From NCBI GenBank assembly GCA_029255105.1, contig JAQWWH010000040.1, forward strand, positions 1-54,426: a DNA stretch of 54,426 bases. Reading direction: 5' to 3'. The stretch is from Flavimaricola sp. (GTDB taxonomy: Bacteria; Pseudomonadota; Alphaproteobacteria; Rhodobacterales; Rhodobacteraceae). The first letter of the stretch is position 1. Every line of letters starts with the position of its first letter. Below, one piece after another: positions 34,451-42,671 of this stretch. The position numbers and the translations under genes were made by a program. Below the pieces are notes generated by a model, which worked only from the letters and a program-made list of their open reading frames with translations, was not told the origin of the DNA and ran no database searches.

Positions 34451-35545
34451 CTACTGGGACTGCGACGCGATATAGGCAACGACCCCCGCCACGATCAGGC
34501 CAAGGACGACTGCAAACGCGATCTTCCAGGCCGACCAGGGGCGTTCGCCTTTGACCTTGCCGGTGCGGCCGTTGACGACAAATCGGTAGGTCTTGCCGCG
34601 ATACTTGTAGGCTGCGAGCCAGACCGGCAGCAGGATATGCTTGAACGTGATGTCGCGAATGTCGGTGTCCACATGGTGGACCCTCTGTTCATCACCGCCG
34701 ATGTCGCGGCGGACATCCTGCCGGATCACGCCGTCCATGATGCCACGCGCCTCGTCAAAGCCAGCGGCAAGCTCGACCTGATAGCCTTCGGCCCGGAAGC
34801 CTGCCAGGAACTCGGGCTTGTAGGCCGTCAGTTCGGACAGGTCCCACGGCTCAAGCGCGTCTGTATAGCTTTTGGGAAGAGAGTGGGAGGCGAGCACCAG
34901 CACGTCGTCAAAGAACCGCGCGACCCGGCCCGATGCGGGGGACCAGCGTGTCCGCCGTTCGCGTACCTGCTCGGTCTTGCCGTTGCGGGTGACCGTTTTG
35001 GTCACATAGTAGTGCACACCCCGTTCGCCCCGATACCGGCTTTTGGTGTCGGCGTCATAGGTCCAGTAGGGGACGTAGATGCCGTTCATCGCCCGCCCCT
35101 TGCGGGCATATTCCTTGAGGCCATTGGGGGCGAACCACAACCGGCCCAGCCATTTGGTCATCGCCGCCCGGGCGGTGCGTTCGTCCAGGACAAAGGGTAA
35201 AAGGGCCGCCGGTTTGATATGGCGATGGGTGCCCGTATCGGTCACGACAGGTGTGTCACAGAACGGGCAGCGGGCGGCCTGGCTGGTTTCCTGATACTCG
35301 GTCTGCGCCCCGCAGCTGGGACAGGTCAGAACGCGGGTTTCTTCGACCTCGGTTGCCGCCTCGGCGGTCCGCAGAGTGGCGAGGAAGTCGTTTTCGCGCG
35401 TCGCCTCTGCCCGGCCCTCATTTACATCGATGGTCTGAACATGCCCGCAATGCGGACAGGTCAGCCGCGTCTCTCCCGGCGAAAATTGCAGATCGCTGCC
35501 GCATTGCGTGCAGGGGAAATGATGCTCTTGTGAGGTGTCGGTCAT
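34451..35545 (-). CDS. double zinc-ribbon, C-terminal membrane-anchor protein (YdjG-like)
   Basis: 364 residues. Two zinc ribbons occupy the N-terminus: C12/C15 with C30/C33, and C75/C78 with C93/C96. A long middle part (about 105-335) with strand-rich character follows (NGIYVPYWTYDADTKSRYRG), and a single membrane helix (about 340-358) ends the protein. Databases often name such proteins after primosomal helicase N', but no helicase motif is present. B. subtilis YdjG, which works with the SPFH protein YdjI at the membrane, has the same plan; an SPFH gene lies two genes upstream here. Last gene of a leftward cluster starting at 40752. Confidence 0.78.
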   Translation of the reverse strand: MTDTSQEHHFPCTQCGSDLQFSPGETRLTCPHCGHVQTIDVNEGRAEATRENDFLATLRTAEAATEVEETRVLTCPSCGAQTEYQETSQAARCPFCDTPVVTDTGTHRHIKPAALLPFVLDERTARAAMTKWLGRLWFAPNGLKEYARKGRAMNGIYVPYWTYDADTKSRYRGERGVHYYVTKTVTRNGKTEQVRERRTRWSPASGRVARFFDDVLVLASHSLPKSYTDALEPWDLSELTAYKPEFLAGFRAEGYQVELAAGFDEARGIMDGVIRQDVRRDIGGDEQRVHHVDTDIRDITFKHILLPVWLAAYKYRGKTYRFVVNGRTGKVKGERPWSAWKIAFAVVLGLIVAGVVAYIASQSQ

Positions 35546-35696
35546 GGATTTGGGTGCCTGTTCGTCAAAGATATCTGTGCAAGAACTGGGGCGTCATCAT
35601 CCGAAGCGAGCTATCGTGCAGGGGCCTGTGCCGCCCAGGATCTGGCATCTGCACAGCAGTCGCTTGGTCAGTGCAGGGCCTGATTTGGGATGCGGC

Positions 35697-36182
35697 TTAC
35701 TTCGGCTCGGGCCGGAGCATCCGCATCAGGGTGCCATCTTTCACCGTGTACTGATGCCAAAGGGCCAAGGCCGCGTGCCCCAGGAACAACAGCATAAGCG
35801 CCTGACCGGCGAGGCCGTGCACATCGCCCAGCGAACGGACACCGCCGAACCAGACGATAACGCCGCCGATCGGGACTGCGAACATCAGCAGATAAAGCAG
35901 TCGGTGCCCCCAGACCGCTCCAAGCTGCTGCATCCCTTCGCCCTGAGGTTCTGGTGCCCCACGGCGGCGGCGGATGATCAACCGGATCACGGCAAGGATC
36001 AGGACCGAAATGCCTGCAACGGTATGCACTGTCGGATAGGGGGTGCCCCCACTTTCGCGCAGGGCGCGGGCCGCGTCCTCCATGGCATCGCTGGCGAAAT
36101 AGGCCGTCAGGACGACCAAGACCGTCAGCCAGTGAAGAGTGATTTGGGCAGTCGAGTAACCGTTACGAACCTTATGTGCCAC
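35697..36182 (-). CDS. cytochrome b561 family protein
   Basis: 161 residues with four membrane helices. Histidines H17, H53, H122 and H136 sit in the helices where CybB-type b561 proteins bind two b-hemes, so it probably moves electrons across or along the inner membrane from quinols. The arginine-rich loop RLIIRRRRGAPEPQGEG is a normal cytoplasmic loop for the family. It lies within the leftward cluster between the SPFH and zinc-ribbon genes with gaps of 80 and 151 bases, so it may be a separate unit by chance. Confidence 0.88.
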   Translation of the reverse strand: MAHKVRNGYSTAQITLHWLTVLVVLTAYFASDAMEDAARALRESGGTPYPTVHTVAGISVLILAVIRLIIRRRRGAPEPQGEGMQQLGAVWGHRLLYLLMFAVPIGGVIVWFGGVRSLGDVHGLAGQALMLLFLGHAALALWHQYTVKDGTLMRMLRPEPK

Positions 36183-36262
36183 GAAGGCCTCCTTTGGAGT
36201 TCAGGGTCTTGTCGGGCTCGGGAGCATGATGTTGCCCCCAAAGCAGTTTCGTGCGTCGTGCC

Positions 36263-37381
36263 CTAAACCCCCGGCGGGGGTGGTGGCGGCAGGACGGTGA
36301 ACAGCTGGACAAGGTCGTGGACCTCGCCCGCCTTCATCCAGCCGTCCTGACCGGCGGTCCAGACCATGGTTTCGCGGGTGACGGTGCCTTCGACGACCTT
36401 CTGGCCTATGGTTGCGCGGCTGAACGGGCCTGTGGTCTGCCCGTTGGCCGCGATATGCCAGACGTGTTCGACGGGGGGTGGGGGCGGCGGTGGAGGTGCG
36501 GCCTGAACAGGCTGGGCGGGTTGTGCCGCGGGGGCCTGACCCCAAGGGCCGGCCATGCCCATGCCCATGCCGATCCCCATGCCCATTCCGGCCCCGGCGG
36601 CCCCAGGATTGGAGGCCGCGGCGGTCATCGCCTCGGCTGCCGAGAACTGGGCATAGCGGCCAAGATCACCGACGATGCCCATCGACGTGCGCTTGTCGAG
36701 AACCTTCTCGACCTCCTGCGGCAACGAGATGTTCTCGATATAGAACTCCGGGATCGACAGACCATATTTGGCAATGGTGGGAGCGATCGCCTGTGTCACC
36801 AGCTTGCTCATGTCGGCGGTGTTGGCGGCCATGTCCAGGACAGCAATGCCGGACGACGCAAGGACGCGGCTGACCTCTTGCACCACGACGTTGCGGATCT
36901 GCATGGAGATTTCGTCGGACGTAAACTCACCATCCGTTCCCACGATCTCGGTCATGAAGACGCCGGGATCGGACACCCGCATGGTGTAGGAGCCAAAGGC
37001 CCTCAGCCGGACGGGTCCAAACTCTGGGTCGCGGCACATAATGGGGTTCTTGGTCCCCCATTTGTTGTCGTTAAAGCGGGTGGTGTTGACGAAATAAATC
37101 TCGGACTTGAACGGCGACTTGAAGCCGTGGTCCCAGTGCTGCAGCGAAGTCATGATCGGCATGTTGTTCGTCTCGAGCATGTAAAGCCCGGGTGAGAAAA
37201 CGTCCGCCAGCACGCCTTCGTGGACAAAGGCGGCGGCCTGGCCTTCACGGACCGTCAGCTTGGCCCCGTACTTGATTTCATGCCCTTCTCGTTCAAAGCG
37301 CCAGACCATGGTGTCGCGGGTATCGTCGGTCCAATGGATGACGTCGATGAACTGGCCGGTGAGAAAGTCGAGAATGCCCAT
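36263..37381 (-). CDS. SPFH-domain protein with C-terminal GYF_2 domain (YdjI-like)
   Basis: 372 residues. An SPFH/virion-core-like domain covers about 20-245 (FVHEGVLADVFSPGLYMLET; AIAPTIAKYGLSIPEFYIEN). There is no N-terminal membrane helix. Next comes a Met/Gly-rich stretch (GMGMGIGMGMGMAG, 265-278), an Ala/Gln/Pro part, a run of eight prolines, a GYF_2 (DUF4339) domain at 307-361 (VWHIAANGQTTGPFSR) and a last proline run. B. subtilis YdjI has a similar SPFH part and recruits PspA with YdjG and YdjH. No pspA gene is in the window. Starts 51 bases after the DUF2927 gene's upstream neighbour region on the leftward strand. Confidence 0.85.
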   Translation of the reverse strand: MGILDFLTGQFIDVIHWTDDTRDTMVWRFEREGHEIKYGAKLTVREGQAAAFVHEGVLADVFSPGLYMLETNNMPIMTSLQHWDHGFKSPFKSEIYFVNTTRFNDNKWGTKNPIMCRDPEFGPVRLRAFGSYTMRVSDPGVFMTEIVGTDGEFTSDEISMQIRNVVVQEVSRVLASSGIAVLDMAANTADMSKLVTQAIAPTIAKYGLSIPEFYIENISLPQEVEKVLDKRTSMGIVGDLGRYAQFSAAEAMTAAASNPGAAGAGMGMGIGMGMGMAGPWGQAPAAQPAQPVQAAPPPPPPPPVEHVWHIAANGQTTGPFSRATIGQKVVEGTVTRETMVWTAGQDGWMKAGEVHDLVQLFTVLPPPPPPGV

Positions 37382-37433
37382 CAGGTGGCCTCCTTTTTGC
37401 TAGGGTCAGTAGTGCCGGGGGGAGGGGGATGCG

Positions 37434-38393
37434 TCAACTCTCACCTCCCAGCAACTCAGTGGCGATCACGCGTGCGATTGGGGCGGCCTCGGCGGCGGAC
37501 ATCCCGGCCTCAAAGCGGGGATCGTACAGCATCCGCAATAACAGCTCGTCATGCGAGGTCAGAAGCCCGAATTCCTCGTCATCGTTGAAGATCGACGGAC
37601 GGGCCTGCGGGCTGTCGTTGGCCAGGCCCATGCCCTGCGCCAGCTCTTCGTGGATGCAGGTCAGGCGCAACGCATCGGGATGTTCGCCGCGGATCAGTGC
37701 GACCGCCTTGGAGTAGGTCGGCGCGCCCGCCTCAGAGAACGCGATAACAAGGCAGAGGGTATCGCGGGGTGGATAAAGAAATGCCCTCACCGAACTGTCG
37801 GCGATCCCGGGGACCAACTCGCGCAGCCTGGCCTCGTAGCTCGGGCGGTCGTCTTCGTTCAGGACCAGCACATGAAAGTTCGCCCCGCGATCCGCCTGCC
37901 GGATCGGGACGCCGGTCAGGCGGGACAGGCGCGCCGAAAACGTAGCGATCGAACTGCGGTCCCGTTCGCGCTGTGCCAGGGGCACCGTGTCTCCGAATTC
38001 GATCTGCATGGCGATGGGCTGTTCCCAGCGGCGCAGCCGACTAAGCGTGGCTTCGGCCCTCAGATCATTGCCTGCGGTGACATATTCGTCGAACAGGGCG
38101 ATCCGGATGAAGTTCCGCGACAGCATTACATCGGTAAACGGGGTGTCTGGGCCACCGCCATCGCCCCGCATCAGCCCTTGGGACAACAGATCGTTTTGCA
38201 GGCGCTGGTAGTAGACCGAGAGGGCTTTGCTGGTCTCTGACCGTTCCGGGACTTCCTGGGGCAGGGCATCAGGAATGGCAGCCTCAGGGCCAGGGGGGAT
38301 GCGCGCAGTGGGCACAGGGGTACACCCCGCCGAAACGGCGAGGAGGAATGCCCCCAAGGGCGGGCCGAACCTGAAAGACCTGCCTGCGCCCAT
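37434..38393 (-). CDS. DUF2927 lipoprotein
   Basis: 319 residues. The signal ends AVSAGC with C24 as the lipidation site. The DUF2927 domain fills about 85-315 with the block RLTCIHEELAQGMGLANDSP (H248, E249), which looks like a zinc-peptidase fragment (HE...G) but lacks the second histidine of HExxH. Found widely in Rhodobacterales, function unknown. It lies 8 bases after the TelA gene on the same strand, so it is almost certainly co-transcribed with TelA and XpaC. Confidence 0.85.
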   Translation of the reverse strand: MGAGRSFRFGPPLGAFLLAVSAGCTPVPTARIPPGPEAAIPDALPQEVPERSETSKALSVYYQRLQNDLLSQGLMRGDGGGPDTPFTDVMLSRNFIRIALFDEYVTAGNDLRAEATLSRLRRWEQPIAMQIEFGDTVPLAQRERDRSSIATFSARLSRLTGVPIRQADRGANFHVLVLNEDDRPSYEARLRELVPGIADSSVRAFLYPPRDTLCLVIAFSEAGAPTYSKAVALIRGEHPDALRLTCIHEELAQGMGLANDSPQARPSIFNDDEEFGLLTSHDELLLRMLYDPRFEAGMSAAEAAPIARVIATELLGGES

Positions 38394-38401
38394 GCCTGTT
38401 G

Positions 38402-39610
38402 CTAGCTTGCCGCGCCGGGGGTGACCGCCCCGCCCACGACTGCGCCGGTCCCGGTTGCGCGGGCCTTCGCCGATGCGAGCGTCTCTTTCAGATCGGCCTC
38501 CATCTTCTTGAGGTCTTCCTCAGCGGCGGCGCGCTTTTTCTTGCCCTCATCCGCGATCTGCAGGCTTTCGTTGATCGTGGCGATCAGGTTCGCGTTGGCC
38601 GATTTGACAGCTTCGATATCGAAGACACCGCGCTCCATCTCGGTCCGGATCGCCTTGTTCGCCTGACGCAGGTTCTCGGCGTTGGCGGTCAAAAGCTCAT
38701 TGGTCAGATCATTGGCCTCGCGAACAGCCTTGGCCGCCTCAGCGCTGCGCTGGATGGTAACCGCCTGAGCCAACTGGGTCTCCCAAAGGGGGACCGTGTT
38801 GACGAGGGTCGAGTTGATCTTGGTGACAAGGCTCTTGTCATTTTCCTGCACCAGCCGGATCGACGGCAGGGACTGCATCGTCACCTGGCGGGTCAGTTTG
38901 AGGTCATGGACACGCCGCTCAAGATCGTCGCGGGCAGACCGGATATCGCGCAATTCCTGCGCCTTCATCACGCCCTGATCCTCAGGGGCGGCCCGCACCT
39001 CGGCCTCCTTGGCCGGGATGGTCTCCGCATCAAGATCCTTCAGCTTGGCCTCGCCCGCCGCGATATAAAGCGCAAGCTCGTCGTAGAAGGCCAAAGTCTT
39101 GTCATAAAGCTGATCCAGGCTCTCGATGTCCTTCAGAAGCACATGCTCGTGCTTGAGAAGATCGTCGGTGATCTTGTCGATCTGGCCCTGAACCTCTTCG
39201 AAACGGGCAGTAAACTTGGCCATGGGGGCCGCACGACCCAAAATCTTTTCCCACAGGCTCCGCTCGCGGCGCACATCAAGTTCCGAGACCGAAAAACCGC
39301 GGATTGTTGTCACGATATCGCGCAGGCTGTCGCCGGCGGGACCGACGTCCTTGTTGCGCACGCCTTGCAGCATTGACTGGGAAATGACTTGCAATTCCGC
39401 CTGGGCAGAGGAGCCGAAGGACACGATCGAATTCGTGTCGCTCATATCTAGTTCTGCCATGCGCTTGCGGATTTCCTCGCCCACTGGGGCGGAGGCTTCT
39501 TCGAGGGCGACAACAGCATTTGCGCTGGCCGGTTCAGGCAAGACGACGGCCGTCACCTTTTCAACCTCGGCAAGGGTGGCAGAGGCCTTCTGGCGGATAT
39601 CTTCTGACAT
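38402..39610 (-). CDS. TelA/KlaA family toxic-anion resistance protein
   Basis: 402 residues, mainly long helices with coiled-coil character (for instance LRDIRSARDDLERRVHDLKL and AAEEDLKKMEADLKETLAS). TelA proteins were named for tellurite resistance on plasmids, but chromosomal members such as B. subtilis YaaN have other roles in cell-envelope stress. The conserved SLWEKILGRAAPMAKFTARF and QSLPSIRLVQENDKSLVTKI blocks support the call. It is 24 bases downstream of the XpaC gene, repeating the xpaC-yaaN pairing of Bacillus. Confidence 0.9.
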   Translation of the reverse strand: MSEDIRQKASATLAEVEKVTAVVLPEPASANAVVALEEASAPVGEEIRKRMAELDMSDTNSIVSFGSSAQAELQVISQSMLQGVRNKDVGPAGDSLRDIVTTIRGFSVSELDVRRERSLWEKILGRAAPMAKFTARFEEVQGQIDKITDDLLKHEHVLLKDIESLDQLYDKTLAFYDELALYIAAGEAKLKDLDAETIPAKEAEVRAAPEDQGVMKAQELRDIRSARDDLERRVHDLKLTRQVTMQSLPSIRLVQENDKSLVTKINSTLVNTVPLWETQLAQAVTIQRSAEAAKAVREANDLTNELLTANAENLRQANKAIRTEMERGVFDIEAVKSANANLIATINESLQIADEGKKKRAAAEEDLKKMEADLKETLASAKARATGTGAVVGGAVTPGAAS

Positions 39611-39634
39611 GGCAGATCCTTTGCATATATGGCC

Positions 39635-40546
39635 CTATTCGGGCTTTAAGCCTTCACGCTGCAGTCGATCCCGCAGCACCTTGATTTCAATGTCCATATC
39701 CGAGCTGTCCGACACCATCAGCTTTTCGGTGCGGGCGGCGAAATTCTGCTCAAGATAGGTCAGCAACGCCTCGTAATCCGTCCGTGCAGCAACATCGGGG
39801 CTGCGACGGTAGAGGTCCGCGAACTTGACCGAGGCATCGCGGGCCCCCATCAGGTAGACGCCCAAATAGCGGCGGGCCTCGGTCAGATCGCGTGGGTCCT
39901 CTTCGACCGTACGGATCATCTTGCGGGCCGTGGCCTGAAAACTGGCGACCCTCAGGTCGAGCTTGCGGTCGTTCAGGCTGGCGATCCGGTCGCGCATGGC
40001 ACTCAGATAGGCCTCGGCCTCGTCGACCACCCGGGCCACCCGGTCCTGCTGAAACGTGTCGATCCCCTCGACCCGTTTGTCGCGAAGCGGGTCGATGCCA
40101 AAGGCGGCCACATGCAGACCAAGGGCGGCAAGACCGTAAAGGCCCGCCTCGATGATCGAACTGTCGCCGGTGGCAGCCGCCAGTCCGACGCCGATGCCGG
40201 TCAGGGCGCTGGCCAGCATCTTGCGGGGCAGGGCGGGCTTGCGGGCGATGGCGCGGGCGTTGAAGGCCGCTTCGGCCCGCAGCCCTTCGCGCAGCAGCCA
40301 GGCGGCGAGGGTCAGGATGCCCCCGGCCACAAGGGCCAGGATCAGGGCCACCGCCCCGTCGTTCAACGACGTAAAGACAAGGACAACCCCCGGCACGAAC
40401 AGGACATTTGCCCGCGCACCTGCCGCATCGACCCGGGCATCATCGCTGCGGGCCTCTTGCAGTGCGGCCTTTGCAACGGCGTCACGTCCGTCTGGCCCGC
40501 TCTGTCGCCCGCCGGGGCTGTGTTGGCCACCAAAACGCTGGGCCAT
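39635..40546 (-). CDS. XpaC-like membrane protein (5-bromo-4-chloroindolyl phosphate hydrolysis family)
   Basis: 303 residues. A Gly/Gln-rich basic N-terminus (1-45) precedes two hydrophobic pairs at about 48-87 and 110-150; the C-terminal half (about 155-300) is helical and charged (VVDEAEAYLSAMRDRIASLN). The name comes from a colony-colour phenotype and the biochemical role is unknown. Family members pair with TelA, as here. Two ATGs overlap the stop of the small upstream gene; the second (40546) is chosen because GGAGG is then about 6 bases away, and the first (40549) would add one methionine. Confidence 0.82.
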   Translation of the reverse strand: MAQRFGGQHSPGGRQSGPDGRDAVAKAALQEARSDDARVDAAGARANVLFVPGVVLVFTSLNDGAVALILALVAGGILTLAAWLLREGLRAEAAFNARAIARKPALPRKMLASALTGIGVGLAAATGDSSIIEAGLYGLAALGLHVAAFGIDPLRDKRVEGIDTFQQDRVARVVDEAEAYLSAMRDRIASLNDRKLDLRVASFQATARKMIRTVEEDPRDLTEARRYLGVYLMGARDASVKFADLYRRSPDVAARTDYEALLTYLEQNFAARTEKLMVSDSSDMDIEIKVLRDRLQREGLKPE

Positions 40547-40752
40547 CATGCGCCTCCAAGCCAGCCAGTCACCACCCCGAACATCAGCGCGATCAAAAGG
40601 GCGTAGGCAATGTATTGGAATGTCGCGGGCATCGGAAACTCCTTTTGCTGCCGGGGCGGAACCGTAGAGGTGGGCTGGAACAGGGAGATGACAGTCGACA
40701 CCGCAATGACGGCGGCCGAGAAAAGTAGAAGAAGCAGGATCAATCGGGTCAT
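40546..40752 (-). CDS. small two-helix membrane protein with two in-frame starts
   Basis: 68 residues: helix 1 at about 3-25, a polar linker with PPRQQKEFP, helix 2 at about 45-65. ATG 40752 has AAGGAGG 6 bases upstream. A second in-frame ATG at 40632 has its own AAAAGGAG 7 bases upstream and would give a 28-residue single-helix protein (MPATFQYIAYALLIALMFGV and eight more). Both sites are too good to be chance, so two products, or two fused small genes, are likely. Its stop overlaps the XpaC start. Function unknown; probably a subunit or regulator of the XpaC-TelA membrane module. Confidence 0.72.
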   Translation of the reverse strand: MTRLILLLLLFSAAVIAVSTVISLFQPTSTVPPRQQKEFPMPATFQYIAYALLIALMFGVVTGWLGGA

Positions 40753-40906
40753 GTCGAACCTCCTTTCGCCTGTCAGGGCGCGAAAGTCGCGCTCAGGCCT
40801 GGCCCCTGTCATATGGTTAGGCCCGCCCGCAAATGCGAGTGGGGAAAAGATGACTTGCCCTCCAGTCTGACCTGAAGGCGGCGGCGCGCCAAGGGGAAAG
40901 ACGCGA

Positions 40907-41989
40907 CTACTTGCCCCGTTTTGGCGGCCGACCGCTTTGCGAAGCAGTGGCTTTGCCCGCGTCGGGGGCAGGACGGGGGGTGCCTTGCGCTTTGGCAGAC
41001 TTCATCCCGGCACTGCGGGGGCGGGCTGACTCAGCCCCCGCCCGGTCCGGCGTTTTGTCCCCGCCTGAGCGAAAGGTTTTCATCCCCGCGCTGCGTGGCC
41101 GGGACTTGGCGGGTTGATCGTCGTCCTGCCAGGTTGCGGCCTGACGGGGCTTTGTGCCTGCAGATTTCACCGGTCTCGCGGTAGGGGGGGATTTTGCCGA
41201 AGTCGCGGCCGGGCCGCCCGAGGCGCGGCGGCGCTGGGGTTTTGCCCGTTCGTCAAGACCGAGTTGATCGCGAACGACACGGGATTTCAGTTCTTCAACT
41301 TCGCCCGCTTTGAGGCTTCCTAGCTGGAAGGGGCCGTAGCTGACCCGGATCAGGCGGTTCACGGTGACCCCGATCCCTTCCATTGCGCGGCGGATCTCGC
41401 GGTTCTTACCTTCGCGAAGAGACACGGTCAGCCAGGCATTTGCGCCCTGCTGGCGGTCAAAGGTGACGATCATCGGCTGGTAACGGACTCCCTCGACTTC
41501 GATCCCCTTGCGAAGGAGGTCAAGATTGGCTTCGCTCACCGAGCCGTTGATGCGGACACGGTAGCGGCGCAGCCAGCCGGTTGCGGGAAGCTCTAGCTTG
41601 CGCTTGACCTCGCCATCATTGGTCAGGATCAACAGCCCTTCGGAGTTGATATCCAGGCGGCCGATGGACATCACACGCGGCATGTCCTCGGGCAAGGCAT
41701 CAAAAACGGTCGGGCGGCCCTTCTCGTCGCGCGCAGTTGTGACCACGCCGGCAGGCTTGTGGTAGAGCCACAGGCGGGGCGGCTCGGGATCCCCGACTAG
41801 GGTGCCATCGACACTGATCCGGTCGGAGGGGGCGATATTGAGGGCAGGGCTGGTGATGACCTTGCCATTCACCCGGACACGTCCCTCGGCGATCATGCGT
41901 TCGGCATCGCGCCGCGATGCGATGCCGGCGCGGCTGAGGACCTTGGCGACGCGGTCGCCGGGCGGGGTGCTGGAAGGTGTATCAGTCAT
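40907..41989 (-). CDS. rluB: 23S rRNA pseudouridine synthase (RluB/RsuA family) with long basic tail
   Basis: Makes pseudouridine in rRNA. 360 residues: S4 RNA-binding domain at about 12-60, catalytic domain with D113 in GRLDINSEGLL, and the REGKNREIRRAMEGIG block. From about 248 a low-complexity, Lys/Arg/Pro/Ala-rich tail of some 110 residues follows, with the near-repeat PRSAGMK at two places. Such tails are frequent in alphaproteobacterial members and may aid RNA binding. RluB is the likelier of the RluB/RluE/RluF/RsuA group because of length and the tail. Divergent from tadA. Confidence 0.88.
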   Translation of the reverse strand: MTDTPSSTPPGDRVAKVLSRAGIASRRDAERMIAEGRVRVNGKVITSPALNIAPSDRISVDGTLVGDPEPPRLWLYHKPAGVVTTARDEKGRPTVFDALPEDMPRVMSIGRLDINSEGLLILTNDGEVKRKLELPATGWLRRYRVRINGSVSEANLDLLRKGIEVEGVRYQPMIVTFDRQQGANAWLTVSLREGKNREIRRAMEGIGVTVNRLIRVSYGPFQLGSLKAGEVEELKSRVVRDQLGLDERAKPQRRRASGGPAATSAKSPPTARPVKSAGTKPRQAATWQDDDQPAKSRPRSAGMKTFRSGGDKTPDRAGAESARPRSAGMKSAKAQGTPRPAPDAGKATASQSGRPPKRGK

Positions 41990-42053
41990 GACTGGTCCTT
42001 ACCGGCAAATCATGGGCCTTGCCAGTGGGTGCGAGAGCGGGCCATCTGTCACC

Positions 42054-42509
42054 ATGAGTTTCACCAGCCATATGGCCGCAGCCCTGGCCGAGGCCGAGGC
42101 TGCCGGAGAACGGGGCGAAGTCCCCGTCGGCGCCGTCATCGTCGGACCGGGCGGCGTGATCCTTGCCAGGGCAGGCAACCGGACGCGCGAGTTGAACGAT
42201 CCGACGGCCCATGCAGAGATGCTGGCAATCCGCGCGGCCTGCGCGGCACTGGGGGCCGAACGGCTTACCGATCACGACCTCTATGTGACGCTGGAACCTT
42301 GCCCGATGTGCGCCGCTGCCATCTCATTCGCCCGGATCAGGCGCTTGTATTACGGCGCATCCGATCCCAAATCCGGAGGCGTGGCGCAAGGCGCCCGCGT
42401 CTTCAGCCACGCGCAGTGCCATCATGTTCCCGAAGTCTACGACGGCATTGGTGAACCGGCGGCGGCGGCATTGTTGCGCGACTTCTTCAAAGCAAAGCGC
42501 AAGTCCTGA
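42054..42509 (+). CDS. tadA: tRNA adenosine(34) deaminase
   Basis: Deaminates the wobble adenosine of tRNA-Arg(ACG) to inosine. 151 residues, the usual size. Zinc and catalytic residues are H53 and E55 (TAHAEMLAIR) and C83/C86 (LEPCPMCAAA). ATG 42054 starts MSFTSHMAAALAEAEAAGER; the frame is open upstream to 41802 across the rluB gene but that part has no family match. Starts 65 bases from the divergent rluB start. A long imperfect inverted repeat follows its stop. Confidence 0.94.
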   Translation: MSFTSHMAAALAEAEAAGERGEVPVGAVIVGPGGVILARAGNRTRELNDPTAHAEMLAIRAACAALGAERLTDHDLYVTLEPCPMCAAAISFARIRRLYYGASDPKSGGVAQGARVFSHAQCHHVPEVYDGIGEPAAAALLRDFFKAKRKS

Positions 42510-42516
42510 TCACGGC

Positions 42517-42606
42517 CCCTCCGGGGGGAGTATTTTGAACAGAGCGAAAGAGAGACCGTTAACCATCTTGCTGCTTCGCTTTGTTAAAAATACTCCCGCC
42601 GGAGGC
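42517..42606. repeat. imperfect inverted repeat built from two intergenic motifs
   Basis: Left arm 42517-42550 and right arm 42573-42606, about 29 of 34 positions complementary, around a 22-base loop. The arms contain GGGGAGTATTTTGAACAGAG and, on the minus strand, GCCTCCGGCGGGAGTATTTT. It lies between tadA and dnaG and may end tadA transcription or both strands. Confidence 0.72.
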
Positions 42607-42671
42607 ATCCGGACCCATCAGCACGCGCAGCCCGTCTCGACTCTGGGCCGCAGTCGTCGGATACTGCCCGC

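Noticed and set aside
34451-35545. Primosomal helicase N' (PriA) identity for the zinc-ribbon protein
   Set aside because: No Walker or helicase motifs; two zinc ribbons and a C-terminal membrane helix instead.
37641-37670. Zinc peptidase activity for the DUF2927 lipoprotein
   Set aside because: The HEELAQGMG segment has HE but no second histidine at the HExxH position.
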